A DNA stretch of 25,348 nucleotides from CAZZKF01 sp964654995. GTDB taxonomy: Bacteria > Pseudomonadota > Alphaproteobacteria > CAZZKF01. The DNA lies in the NCBI GenBank assembly GCA_964654995.1, contig CAZZKF010000032.1:1-25348 (forward strand), written 5' to 3'. Of this stretch, positions 14,948 through 21,991 are shown piece after piece. The translations under genes and the position numbers were made by a program. Within the stretch, counting starts at the first letter, position 1. Every line of letters starts with the position of its first letter. Under the pieces are notes generated by a model, which saw nothing but the letters and a program-made list of their open reading frames with translations, was not told where the DNA came from and did not search any database.

Positions 14948-15981
14948 TCGTTCGATGCCACGAAAGCGTCGAACAGACGCCAGAAGCGGGTGCGAATGGC
15001 GTCCGTTTCCTTGAGGATCTCGTGGCGCGCTTGCGCCAGCACCTCGAAGCGGGCGTTTGGCATGCGCGCCGCCAGACGCTCGGCCGCCGGCGTCCACACC
15101 ACCCGGTCGCGCCCGGCCCCGACGATCAGCGAGGGCGTGGCGATCGCCTCGGCATAGCCCGGCGCCTCGAGGATCCGCATCGACTCGGTCGCCGCCTTGA
15201 GCCAGCCCCAGGTGGCGCCGCCCAGGGCGAGATCGGGGCAGGCATCGATCAACGCGGCTTCGTCGGCAAAACGATCCGCGTCCGAGGTGAGGACATTGCC
15301 GGCAAAGCGCCGGTCCAGGGGGCCGTAGTCGCGCTGGCCCGGGGCATAGGCGGTGGTCAGCGGCGTCGTGCCGATAAGCGCGGGAAGCCAGCCGAGGCTG
15401 GCGCGCATCAGCGTCCCGCCGTAAAGCGCCACCATCGGTGCCAGCAGCACCATCCGGTCGATATCGCCCGCATGATCGTGGCTGTGACGCAGTGCGAGAT
15501 GCGCCCCCATGGAGTGCGCCAGCACAAGGAGCGGGCGCGGTGCGTCGTCCTTGATCATCATCTCGCGCAACTGGCGCAGGTCGCGCAGGTAGGAGTCGAA
15601 CGAATCGACATGGCCCTTGTGGCGATCGGCGAGCCGGGGCTCGGACAGGCCCTGGCCGCGCCAGTCCATGGTCCAGACGGCAAAGCCGCGGGCCAGCAGA
15701 TCGGCGACGGTTTCGAAATATTTCTCGATGAACTCGCGCCGACCGGTCAGCACCAGCACGGTGCCGGCGGCGCGCGCGCCGGGGGCCGGCCAGCGGGCGT
15801 ACCGGATGCGGGCGTTATCGAAGGCCCGAAACGCATCGAACCGCCCGCCCGGCGGGGCCTGACGCCGGCGCGCCGCATCTTCTCCCCCATCCGGCGCCTT
15901 GATGACGAGATCGCCGGGCTGCCAGAGCCACTTGGCCGCCCGCTTCTCGCCAAACGCCTCGTCTTTCTTGCCGTCCTTCAT
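14944..15981 (-). CDS. alpha/beta hydrolase, lysophospholipase/monoacylglycerol lipase type
   Basis: This 345-residue protein has the alpha/beta-hydrolase core of the PldB/Hydrolase_4 group: GRREFIEKYFETVADLLARGFAVWTMDWRGQGLS, then the nucleophile elbow AHSMG (S157 with the chosen start), and near the end SLIVGAGRDRVV (acid) and QARHEI (catalytic His). It is expected to hydrolyse lysophospholipids or other monoacyl esters. The frame is open far upstream (to 16296), but ATG 15981 has GAGG at good spacing. Even so, residues 1-45 (with EKRAAKWLWQPGDLVIKAP) precede the usual family start and are not part of the fold as I know it. There is no clear signal peptide. The gene is divergent from the Wzy_C gene across 106 bases. 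Confidence 0.85.
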   Translation of the reverse strand: MKDGKKDEAFGEKRAAKWLWQPGDLVIKAPDGGEDAARRRQAPPGGRFDAFRAFDNARIRYARWPAPGARAAGTVLVLTGRREFIEKYFETVADLLARGFAVWTMDWRGQGLSEPRLADRHKGHVDSFDSYLRDLRQLREMMIKDDAPRPLLVLAHSMGAHLALRHSHDHAGDIDRMVLLAPMVALYGGTLMRASLGWLPALIGTTPLTTAYAPGQRDYGPLDRRFAGNVLTSDADRFADEAALIDACPDLALGGATWGWLKAATESMRILEAPGYAEAIATPSLIVGAGRDRVVWTPAAERLAARMPNARFEVLAQARHEILKETDAIRTRFWRLFDAFVASND

Positions 15982-16087
15982 GAGATGGGCCTCGCCGACG
16001 ATGGCCGATGTGCCTTCGGGTGCGCCCCGGTGCGCGCGATGACCGGGCCATGTTAAGCGAATCTTTTCCCTTGGCGGCAAGAATTCC

Positions 16088-17635
16088 ATGGCCGCCGGCA
16101 CGAGGCCGGCAGCGCCATCGGTTGCACCCGCCATGTCCGGATCCTTGTTCACACGTGCGAGCCTTGCCGTTCTGCCCCACCTTCCCGGGCTGGCGCTGGT
16201 ACTGGCGCTGGGCCGTTTCTGGACGTTTGCCGGCGCCAACCGGTTCAGCGCGTTCGATGAGAAGCGGCTGATCGAGATCGCCGCCCTGGCGCTCATGCTG
16301 CTGCTGTCCGCCGGCCTGGCCGTGACTTCGGCGCCAGGCGCGCGGGCGTTTGCTGCGCTGTCCGGCCGCCTGCGCTTCGCCCTGCTGGTGGTGCTGGCGC
16401 TGGGTGCAGCCTCGGCCGCAATGGCCGAGTATCCAACCTGGGCATTTGCCGAGCTGGCCCTCTATGTCGCTATCTTTTGTGCGACCGTGGTGGTCGCCGA
16501 CCTCTATCGCCTCACCGGCCCGGCCTTCGCGCGGGCCATACCGCTGTGGCTGGTGGCTGCGGCCGGCCTTTATCTGGTCTATTTCCTTGTCGTCTATTTC
16601 ACCGCCGACCGGGCGACCGGCTTGCTGGATGGCGACCGGGCCGAGGCGATCCGCGCCCTCATCCTCTATCCCAACGTCAGCAACCGCCGCTTCATCGACC
16701 AGATCCTGACCTGGACCCTGCCGCTCATGGTTCTGCCTTTGATTCAGGCGTCGCATCGCGGCCCCGCGGTCCGGGCCGGCTTGTACCTGATTGCCGCCGG
16801 CTGGTGGATGCTGCTGTTCGCCTCCGACGGGCGCGGGGTCGCGGTTGCCATTACCGTCGGCGTGGTTGCGGCGGTGCTGGTGATGGGCCGGGATGTGCGC
16901 CGGTGGCTGCTGCATCAGGCCATGGCCGCGGCTGGCGGTCTGGCGCTCTATCTGGTCATCTTCGTGGGCGTTGCGCCGGATCACGGGAAAACCCTTGTGC
17001 GGGTCTCGAGTGGCGGCCGTTTTGAGCTGTGGTCGGCGGCGCTTCAACTGATGCGCGATCATCCCTGGCTGGGGGTCGGGCCGATGCAGTTTGCCGCCGG
17101 GGCGCCGGTGCTGTCCGCCCATCCCCACAACGCGGTCCTGCAATGGCTGGCCGAATGGGGGATCCCGGCGGCACTGGTGATGGTTGCCATCATCGCCATG
17201 GCGTTTGCCGCCTGGGTGGCGGGCTGCCGGACCTCGGCCCGGGACAGCGACGGTTTTGCCGGTTCAGCCGTGCGCAGCGCACTCACTGCGGCGCTGGCCG
17301 GGGCCGCCATGCACGCCATGGTCAGCGGCATCGTGGTGATGCCGCTGAGCCAGCTGTTGCTGATCATGATCGCCGGCTGGGCCTGGGGAGTTCATCTTGA
17401 ATCGACGGCGGCCGCTGAGGCGCCGCTCCATGGCCGGTGGCGTCTTTTTCCTCTGGTCGGGATTCTGGCGGTCGGAGCTCTGGCGGTCATTGCCTGGCGC
17501 CATCTGCCGCCACCGCCCGAGCCCTGGCGCGCCGACCTTGCGGGTCCAAAGGCCGATCAACCGAGGTTCTGGTTGCAGGGCCGTTTAGTTGCGGTGCAAT
17601 CGTTGCCAGTGGAAAGAGATGAAGAACAGAGATGA
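16088..17635 (+). CDS. Wzy_C family membrane protein (O-antigen ligase / polymerase / O-oligosaccharyltransferase)
   Basis: This 515-residue inner-membrane protein has about a dozen hydrophobic spans. The conserved periplasmic loop of the Wzy_C family is visible: SSGGRFELWSAALQLMRDHPWLGVG (R311), then AHPHNAVLQWLAEWGIPAAL with H345 and H347. These enzymes transfer lipid-linked glycans: WaaL to lipid A core, Wzy to a growing chain, and PglL/TfpO types to pilin serine or threonine. Which of these applies cannot be decided by sequence alone. No other polysaccharide gene is in the window, and the next gene, 229 bases on, encodes the Flp pilin. The start may instead be ATG 16133 (MSGSLFTR), since neither ATG has a strong Shine-Dalgarno sequence. 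The C-terminal tail after the last span is short. Confidence 0.85.
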   Translation: MAAGTRPAAPSVAPAMSGSLFTRASLAVLPHLPGLALVLALGRFWTFAGANRFSAFDEKRLIEIAALALMLLLSAGLAVTSAPGARAFAALSGRLRFALLVVLALGAASAAMAEYPTWAFAELALYVAIFCATVVVADLYRLTGPAFARAIPLWLVAAAGLYLVYFLVVYFTADRATGLLDGDRAEAIRALILYPNVSNRRFIDQILTWTLPLMVLPLIQASHRGPAVRAGLYLIAAGWWMLLFASDGRGVAVAITVGVVAAVLVMGRDVRRWLLHQAMAAAGGLALYLVIFVGVAPDHGKTLVRVSSGGRFELWSAALQLMRDHPWLGVGPMQFAAGAPVLSAHPHNAVLQWLAEWGIPAALVMVAIIAMAFAAWVAGCRTSARDSDGFAGSAVRSALTAALAGAAMHAMVSGIVVMPLSQLLLIMIAGWAWGVHLESTAAAEAPLHGRWRLFPLVGILAVGALAVIAWRHLPPPPEPWRADLAGPKADQPRFWLQGRLVAVQSLPVERDEEQR

Positions 17636-17694
17636 AGGTTGTTTTTCTTCACCGCCGTCTTTCCGGCTTTCCCACTTCACTTTCGCCCCATTAA

Positions 17695-17864
17695 AATAAA
17701 ATTTTAGAAGAATTTACTTTGCAAAGTATTATTTATGTAATCAATTTACAAATAATTCATAGAATTCGCGCCTTCTATTTCTAGGCGTCTCCATCATGTT
17801 AACTTCTTATTCACAAAAATAGCGGACAGTATGGCCCATCGTTAACTTGCGGCAGGAGCATAAA
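17695..17864 (+). promoter_or_regulatory. flp: AT-rich control region of the pilin gene
   Basis: The stretch 17690-17830 is strikingly AT-rich against the GC-rich background, as expected for a strong regulated promoter. The 8-mer GTTAACTT occurs twice, at 17798-17805 and 17841-17848. Both copies contain TTAAC, the half-site of the cell-cycle regulator CtrA, which controls pilA in Caulobacter, but the full TTAA-N7-TTAA site is not present. An imperfect inverted repeat (TTATTT-AT-GTAA / TTAC-AAATAA) lies near 17730-17757. No single -35/-10 pair stands out. Confidence 0.5.
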
Positions 17865-18053
17865 ATGTTTTTCAAGATTCTGCGTAAGCTCAAGAGGCAC
17901 GAGGGCGGCGCAACCGCTATCGAATACGGGTTGATTGCGGCCCTGATTTCGGTCGCAGCAATCGCTGCCTTCACGGCGATGGGTGACTCCCTGACGACGT
18001 TGTTCACGGGTGTCTCCACCGCTCTGACGAATGCGACGCCGACTGGCACCTAA
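17865..18053 (+). CDS. flp: Flp-type major pilin precursor
   Basis: This 62-residue type IVb (Flp/Tad) prepilin has a short basic leader (MFFKILRKLKRHEGG). It is followed by the class III cleavage site: cut after G15, with E20 at mature position 5 and the EYG motif (ATAIEYGLIAALISVAAIAAF), then the hydrophobic assembly helix. The C-terminal tail is rich in Thr and Ser (STALTNATPTGT). CpaA should cut it and methylate the new N-terminus, and the mature protein polymerises into the adhesive Flp pilus. The ATG at 17865 has GCAGGAG at ideal spacing; an in-frame TTG at 17847 is not needed. It is followed by strong hairpins before cpaA. Confidence 0.95.
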   Translation: MFFKILRKLKRHEGGATAIEYGLIAALISVAAIAAFTAMGDSLTTLFTGVSTALTNATPTGT

Positions 18054-18083
18054 TTCCGCGTTTCGTCAGTGTGACCTCGAGTA

Positions 18084-18150
18084 CGGCATGGCCCTCACCC
18101 CTCGCGGGGTGGGGGCCGCCATGCCGATCGGTTCCCGGGCCTCGCCGGGA
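18084..18150 (+). promoter_or_regulatory. tandem strong hairpins between flp and cpaA
   Basis: The first hairpin (18084-18126) pairs CGGCATGG with CCATGCCG (8 bp), has a 3-base bulge, then a further 10 bp (CCCTCACCCC with GGGGTGGGGG, one G-T pair) capped by TCGC. The second (18133-18150) is TCCCGG-GCCTCG-CCGGGA. Neither is followed by a U-tract. They start 30 bases after the pilin stop. Inferred role: stabilising the 3' end of an abundant pilin mRNA or partly blocking read-through, so that pilin exceeds the assembly proteins. Confidence 0.65.
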
Positions 18151-18281
18151 GACAAAAACAACGAGGACAAGAAAATACGGCGGTTGGTGGGGGCGAACGA
18201 AGGACAACAAGACCGGGGCGGCGTGCTGATGCATCTCGGTTCGCGGCAGGCGTTTGGTTTCGCAGGAAAAGGGTAAGGCAC

Positions 18282-18803
18282 ATGCCTCTGGGCTCGCTGA
18301 TTGACGGGGTTGTTATTCTGGCTTTTGCCGCGCTCCTCATTGGTGCAGCTGTCAGCGATGCCCGCAAATATCTGATTCCCAATCGCCTGTGCCTGGTGAT
18401 TCTCGGGCTTTATCCCTTGCATGTGACGTTTGCCGCGCTTGCCGGCGTGCCGGTCGACTGGCTGGCCGGCCTTGCCGTTTCGGCGGTGATTTTCGCCATT
18501 GGCATCGGCCTGTTTTCGCTCGGCGCCTTTGGCGGTGGCGACGTAAAGCTGCTGGCGGCCGTGGCCCTGTGGGCCGGCCCCGAAGGCACGCCCGCCCTGC
18601 TGATGATCACCGGTCTCGCCGGTGCGCTCGTCGCCTTTGCCGTCATCCTGCGGCGATGGATTCAGGCCCGCCGGACCGCCGGTTCGCCTGAGGCCGGCGG
18701 GCTGCGGCGCCTCAGCGTGCCCTACGGTGTGGCCATTGCGTCGGGCGGCCTGCTGATCGCCGCCCGGCTGTTGAACCTGGCGTCGTCCAACTGGAGTGCC
18801 TGA
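18282..18803 (+). CDS. cpaA: prepilin peptidase CpaA/TadV (A24 family)
   Basis: This 173-residue aspartic prepilin peptidase is embedded in the inner membrane. The two catalytic aspartates are visible: D26 in VSDARKYLIPNRL, and D87 in the GxGD-type motif AFGGGDVKLL. There are four to five membrane spans and no extra N-methyltransferase domain, which is typical of the short Tad-type enzymes. It cleaves the Flp leader after the conserved Gly and may process pilin-like partners. The ATG at 18282 follows GGGTAAGG. One base separates its stop from the cpaB start. The gene lies 228 bases after flp. Confidence 0.93.
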   Translation: MPLGSLIDGVVILAFAALLIGAAVSDARKYLIPNRLCLVILGLYPLHVTFAALAGVPVDWLAGLAVSAVIFAIGIGLFSLGAFGGGDVKLLAAVALWAGPEGTPALLMITGLAGALVAFAVILRRWIQARRTAGSPEAGGLRRLSVPYGVAIASGGLLIAARLLNLASSNWSA

Positions 18804-18804
18804 C

Positions 18805-19683
18805 ATGTTGATGAACCCTCGCAGCCTGATGCTGATTGTCGTGGCCCTGGTTCTGGCCGGGTCGACGGCGATGATGGCGCGGAACTGGCTGAGAGCCGAG
18901 CGCACCCAGGTCGTCGTCGGCGAGCCGGTCCAGAATCGGGAAACCCAGGTTCTGGTCGCGGCCGTCAATCTGCCGACCGGACGCATCCTCAAGGAAGGCG
19001 ACCTGCGCTGGCAGGACTGGCCCGAAGACGCGGTGGTGCCGACCTATGTGGTCCGGGGCCGGCGGAGCCTGGGCGATTTCTACGGCGCCGTGATCCGCCA
19101 CAGCCTGGTGGCCGGAAGCCCGGTCACCGAGCAGCAGGTTGTCAAACCCGGTGCCCGCGGCTTCATGGCGGCGGTTTTGACCCCGGGCATGCGCGCCGTG
19201 TCGGTGCCGATCAGCGCAACCTCCGGCATCGCCGGTTTTGTCTTTCCCGGCGACCGGGTGGATCTGATCCTCTCGCACGAGCTCAAGACCGGTGAGATGG
19301 GTGGCCGCCACGCCGGCGAGACGGTGCTCACCAATGTCCGCGTTCTGGCCATCGACCAGCGCATGAACGACCAGAACAACGCGCCCACGATCGGCAAGAC
19401 GGCGACCCTGGAAGTGACGCCCAAGCAGGCCGAAAAGATCGCCGTTCTGCGCCAGCTCGGCTCGCTGTCGCTGAGCCTGCGCAGCCTTGCCAAGACCGAT
19501 CGCGATCGTGCCGACGGCCAGGGCCTCGATGATGCCAAGCCGCGCCCGGGACGGACCTACACCCTGGATACCGAGGTCAGCCGGCTGCTGTCGCCGGTCG
19601 CCGGCCGCGGCCGCTTCACCCGGGTCGAGGTCGCCCGCGGCAACGAGGTCAGCGCCATCAACTTCGAAAGCGTCAAGCCATGA
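18805..19683 (+). CDS. cpaB: Flp pilus assembly protein CpaB/RcpC
   Basis: This 292-residue protein has one N-terminal membrane span (residues about 7-24) and a periplasmic body. A SAF-like domain sits near residues 40-110 (ETQVLVAAVNLPTGRILKEGDL, then AGSPVTEQQVV). It is followed by the CpaB/RcpC core (MRAVSVPISATSGIAGFVFPGDRVDLIL). CpaB proteins work with the secretin in the periplasm during Flp pilus export and may bind peptidoglycan. The ATG at 18805 has GGAG eight bases upstream; the open frame begins slightly earlier at a GTG (18796) that lies within this site. The stop overlaps the cpaC start as ATGA, which indicates translational coupling. Confidence 0.92.
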   Translation: MLMNPRSLMLIVVALVLAGSTAMMARNWLRAERTQVVVGEPVQNRETQVLVAAVNLPTGRILKEGDLRWQDWPEDAVVPTYVVRGRRSLGDFYGAVIRHSLVAGSPVTEQQVVKPGARGFMAAVLTPGMRAVSVPISATSGIAGFVFPGDRVDLILSHELKTGEMGGRHAGETVLTNVRVLAIDQRMNDQNNAPTIGKTATLEVTPKQAEKIAVLRQLGSLSLSLRSLAKTDRDRADGQGLDDAKPRPGRTYTLDTEVSRLLSPVAGRGRFTRVEVARGNEVSAINFESVKP

Positions 19684-21293
19684 CCACGAGGCAACAGAAC
19701 AGACCGCGCCGGTGGCTGCGCCTGGCAACCGCAGCGGCGGTTGTGGGCGGCCTGGGTGCCGCTGCGGGGGGCGCGATGGCGTCGCCGGCGGCTGAATACG
19801 GCATGATCGCGGGTGGTGCCGCCACCGGGATTGCCGGCATTGCCCGGATGAAGGAAGCGGCGGCGGCCAAGCAGGAGCACGTCGCCGGGCCGGCGGGTGC
19901 GGCAGCGGCCGGTGTGACCGGCGCGACCGGGAACTTTCCCGGCATGGCCCCGGCCCAGCCCAGTGTCCGGACGGTGGTTTCGTCGACCGTGCGGGTTGCC
20001 GAAACCCAGCTCATCTCCGGCGACCAGCGGATTTCCGTGGATGTGCGCAAAGGCGGTCTGTTGCGCCTCAAGGAGCCGGTCGGCACCGTCTTCATCGCCA
20101 ATCCCGACATCGCCGACGTGCAGGTCAAGTCACCGACCTTGATTTACATTTTCGGCAAGGCGCCGGGTGAGACGACGCTTTATGCCCTGTCCAGCGACGA
20201 TCGGGTGATTTTCAGCGGCATCGTCACCGTTCAGCATAATCTTGCCCGTCTGCGCCAGGCGGTGGCCGCCTATCTGCCCGACACCAACGTCGAGCTGCGC
20301 TCGATCGACGATTCGATCGTGATCTCCGGCCGGGTGCATTCGGCGGCCCAGGCCGAAGACCTCAACCGCCTGGCAATCAGCGTCGTCGGCTCCAAGGCCA
20401 AGGTCATCAATCGGGTGCAGATCGCCGCCCCCAACCAGGTCAATCTGCGGGTCCGCATTGCCGAGATGTCGCGTGAAATCGTCAAGGAACTGGGGTTCAA
20501 CTGGGATGCGTCACTGATCGGCAACAAATTCCGCATCGGGCTGCAGACCGGCGGTGGGGCACTGATCAAAGCAGACAATGCCCTTTCCGGCTTTGTCGTG
20601 TCGGGCAAGTTTTCCCTCGATTCGGTGGTCAACGCGCTGGAAAGGGAAGGCCTGATCTCGGTGCTCGCCGAGCCCAATCTGACCGCCCTGTCGGGGGAAA
20701 CCGCCAGCTTTCTGGCCGGCGGCGAATTCCCGATTCCGGTGCCTCAGGACAACCGAACGATCAGCATCACTTTCAAACAGTTCGGCGTCGGGCTGGCGTT
20801 CACGCCGACCCTGCTGTCCGATGAACGCATCAATCTCAAGGTCCGTCCCGAGGTCAGTCAGCTCACTTCGGCCGGGGCCGTGAACATTCAGGGGTTCTCC
20901 ATCCCGGCGCTGACCACGCGCCGCGCGGAAACCACTGTCGAGCTGGGAAGCGGCCAGAGCTTTGCCATTGCCGGCCTGTTGCAGAACACGTTGACCCGGG
21001 ATCTCAACAAGTTCCCGGGGCTCGCCGATCTGCCGATCCTCGGCGCCCTGTTCCGGTCCGATGACTACCAGCGCAACGAGAGCGAGCTGGTGATCATCGT
21101 CACCCCCTATATCGTGCGGCCGGTTTCGGCGCCGCGTCTGGCACTGCCGACCGACGGGCTGAAAATGCCGCGCGACATGGAGCGCCTGTTCAAGGGCACC
21201 AGCTATTCGGCATCACCCTATACGCCGCCGAATGTGGTTCGTGACCGGCAGGGCCGTCGCCTGATCGGTCCGGCGGGATTTTCTCTCAACTAA
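19680..21293 (+). CDS. cpaC: Flp pilus outer-membrane secretin CpaC/RcpA
   Basis: This 537-residue protein forms the outer-membrane pore of the pilus. From the N-terminus it shows: a signal peptide (basic start, then LATAAAVVGGLGAAAGGAMA, cleavage about residue 34); an Ala/Gly-rich low-complexity stretch to about residue 95; an N0-like domain (SGDQRISVDVRKGGLLRL, then VFIANPDIADVQV); a BON-like domain with NVELRSIDDSIVISGRVHSAAQAEDL; and the secretin core (LISVLAEPNLTALSGETASFLAGGEFPIPV, then the final TRDLNKFPGLADLPILGALFRS and NESELVIIVTPYIVRP). This order is standard for CpaC. The oddity is an EYGMIAGG motif just after the signal peptide that resembles the pilin cleavage region. The gene is coupled to cpaB by a 4-base overlap. 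Confidence 0.95.
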   Translation: MTTRQQNRPRRWLRLATAAAVVGGLGAAAGGAMASPAAEYGMIAGGAATGIAGIARMKEAAAAKQEHVAGPAGAAAAGVTGATGNFPGMAPAQPSVRTVVSSTVRVAETQLISGDQRISVDVRKGGLLRLKEPVGTVFIANPDIADVQVKSPTLIYIFGKAPGETTLYALSSDDRVIFSGIVTVQHNLARLRQAVAAYLPDTNVELRSIDDSIVISGRVHSAAQAEDLNRLAISVVGSKAKVINRVQIAAPNQVNLRVRIAEMSREIVKELGFNWDASLIGNKFRIGLQTGGGALIKADNALSGFVVSGKFSLDSVVNALEREGLISVLAEPNLTALSGETASFLAGGEFPIPVPQDNRTISITFKQFGVGLAFTPTLLSDERINLKVRPEVSQLTSAGAVNIQGFSIPALTTRRAETTVELGSGQSFAIAGLLQNTLTRDLNKFPGLADLPILGALFRSDDYQRNESELVIIVTPYIVRPVSAPRLALPTDGLKMPRDMERLFKGTSYSASPYTPPNVVRDRQGRRLIGPAGFSLN

Positions 21294-21304
21294 GGGGACG
21301 GATC

Positions 21305-21991
21305 ATGGCGAGGAGATCTTGGATGCGTACTCTCGGTCTGGTGGCCGGACTGGCCACCCTGGCCGTGCTTTCGTCCTGTGCGACCAAGCACACCCAATGG
21401 ACCGGGGCGGAAACGGTGAAACGCAGTACGGTCGAGCTGGTGCGTCTGACCCACGATGTCCGGCTCGACGCCGGCGGCGCGCTGTCCGAGACCGAGCGCC
21501 AGCGGCTCGACGGATTTCTGGCCAGCATCTCGTTCGGCTACGGCGACGAGCTGGCGATCGATGCCGGCGACGCCCCGGGGGCCGAGGCGCGCCGGGCCGC
21601 TATCGCCTCCTACCTGCGGGCCCGGGGTATTCAGGTGAGTCCACGCAGTGTCGTCTATGGCGCCCGCCCCGCGACCGATGGTGCCCGCATCGTCGTCGGC
21701 CGCTATGTGGTGACGCCGCCGCGCTGCCCCGACTGGTCGAAGCCGGCCTCGCCCGACTACACCAATACGGCGAGCTCCAATTTCGGCTGCGCCTCCGCCA
21801 CCAATATCGGCCTGATGGTCGCCAATCCGCGCGACCTGATCCAGGGCCGCGGCGATGAGACCATGGATGCCGAACTGGCCGCCCGCGCGGTGCGCAACTA
21901 TCGCCTCGGCAAGACCAAGAAACTCAAATCGACCAAGACGCAGGGACGCCGAGGCAGCAGCGGCAACAGCCAGGGAGGGAACTCGCAATGA
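21305..21991 (+). CDS. cpaD: Flp pilus lipoprotein CpaD
   Basis: This 228-residue lipoprotein has a basic start, a hydrophobic stretch and the lipobox VLSSC, with C25 as the lipidated residue. It is expected on the inner leaflet of the outer membrane, where CpaD helps the CpaC secretin. The family block near the C-terminus is clear: PPRCPDWSKP (about 139-148), then SSNFGCASATNIGLMVANPRDLIQGRG. The last 35 residues are basic and low in complexity (KKLKSTKTQGRRGSSGNSQGGNSQ-like), which looks disordered. It starts 11 bases after cpaC, and its stop overlaps the cpaE start (ATGA). Confidence 0.93.
   Translation: MARRSWMRTLGLVAGLATLAVLSSCATKHTQWTGAETVKRSTVELVRLTHDVRLDAGGALSETERQRLDGFLASISFGYGDELAIDAGDAPGAEARRAAIASYLRARGIQVSPRSVVYGARPATDGARIVVGRYVVTPPRCPDWSKPASPDYTNTASSNFGCASATNIGLMVANPRDLIQGRGDETMDAELAARAVRNYRLGKTKKLKSTKTQGRRGSSGNSQGGNSQ

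Noticed and set aside
17632..17694. 20-codon reading frame with ATGA overlap to the Wzy_C stop
   Set aside because: It has no strong ribosome site and no recognisable product, and its codon use is unlike neighbouring genes. The overlap is probably chance, though a leader peptide cannot be excluded.
17832..17851. possible sigma-54 promoter before flp (TGGCCC ... TTGC)
   Set aside because: The spacing between the GG and GC elements is 14 bases instead of 10, and the site would overlap the ribosome binding region.
18031..18276. 81-codon frame between flp and cpaA
   Set aside because: It overlaps the end of the pilin gene in another frame, runs through the hairpins, has no ribosome site, and its sequence looks like translated RNA structure.
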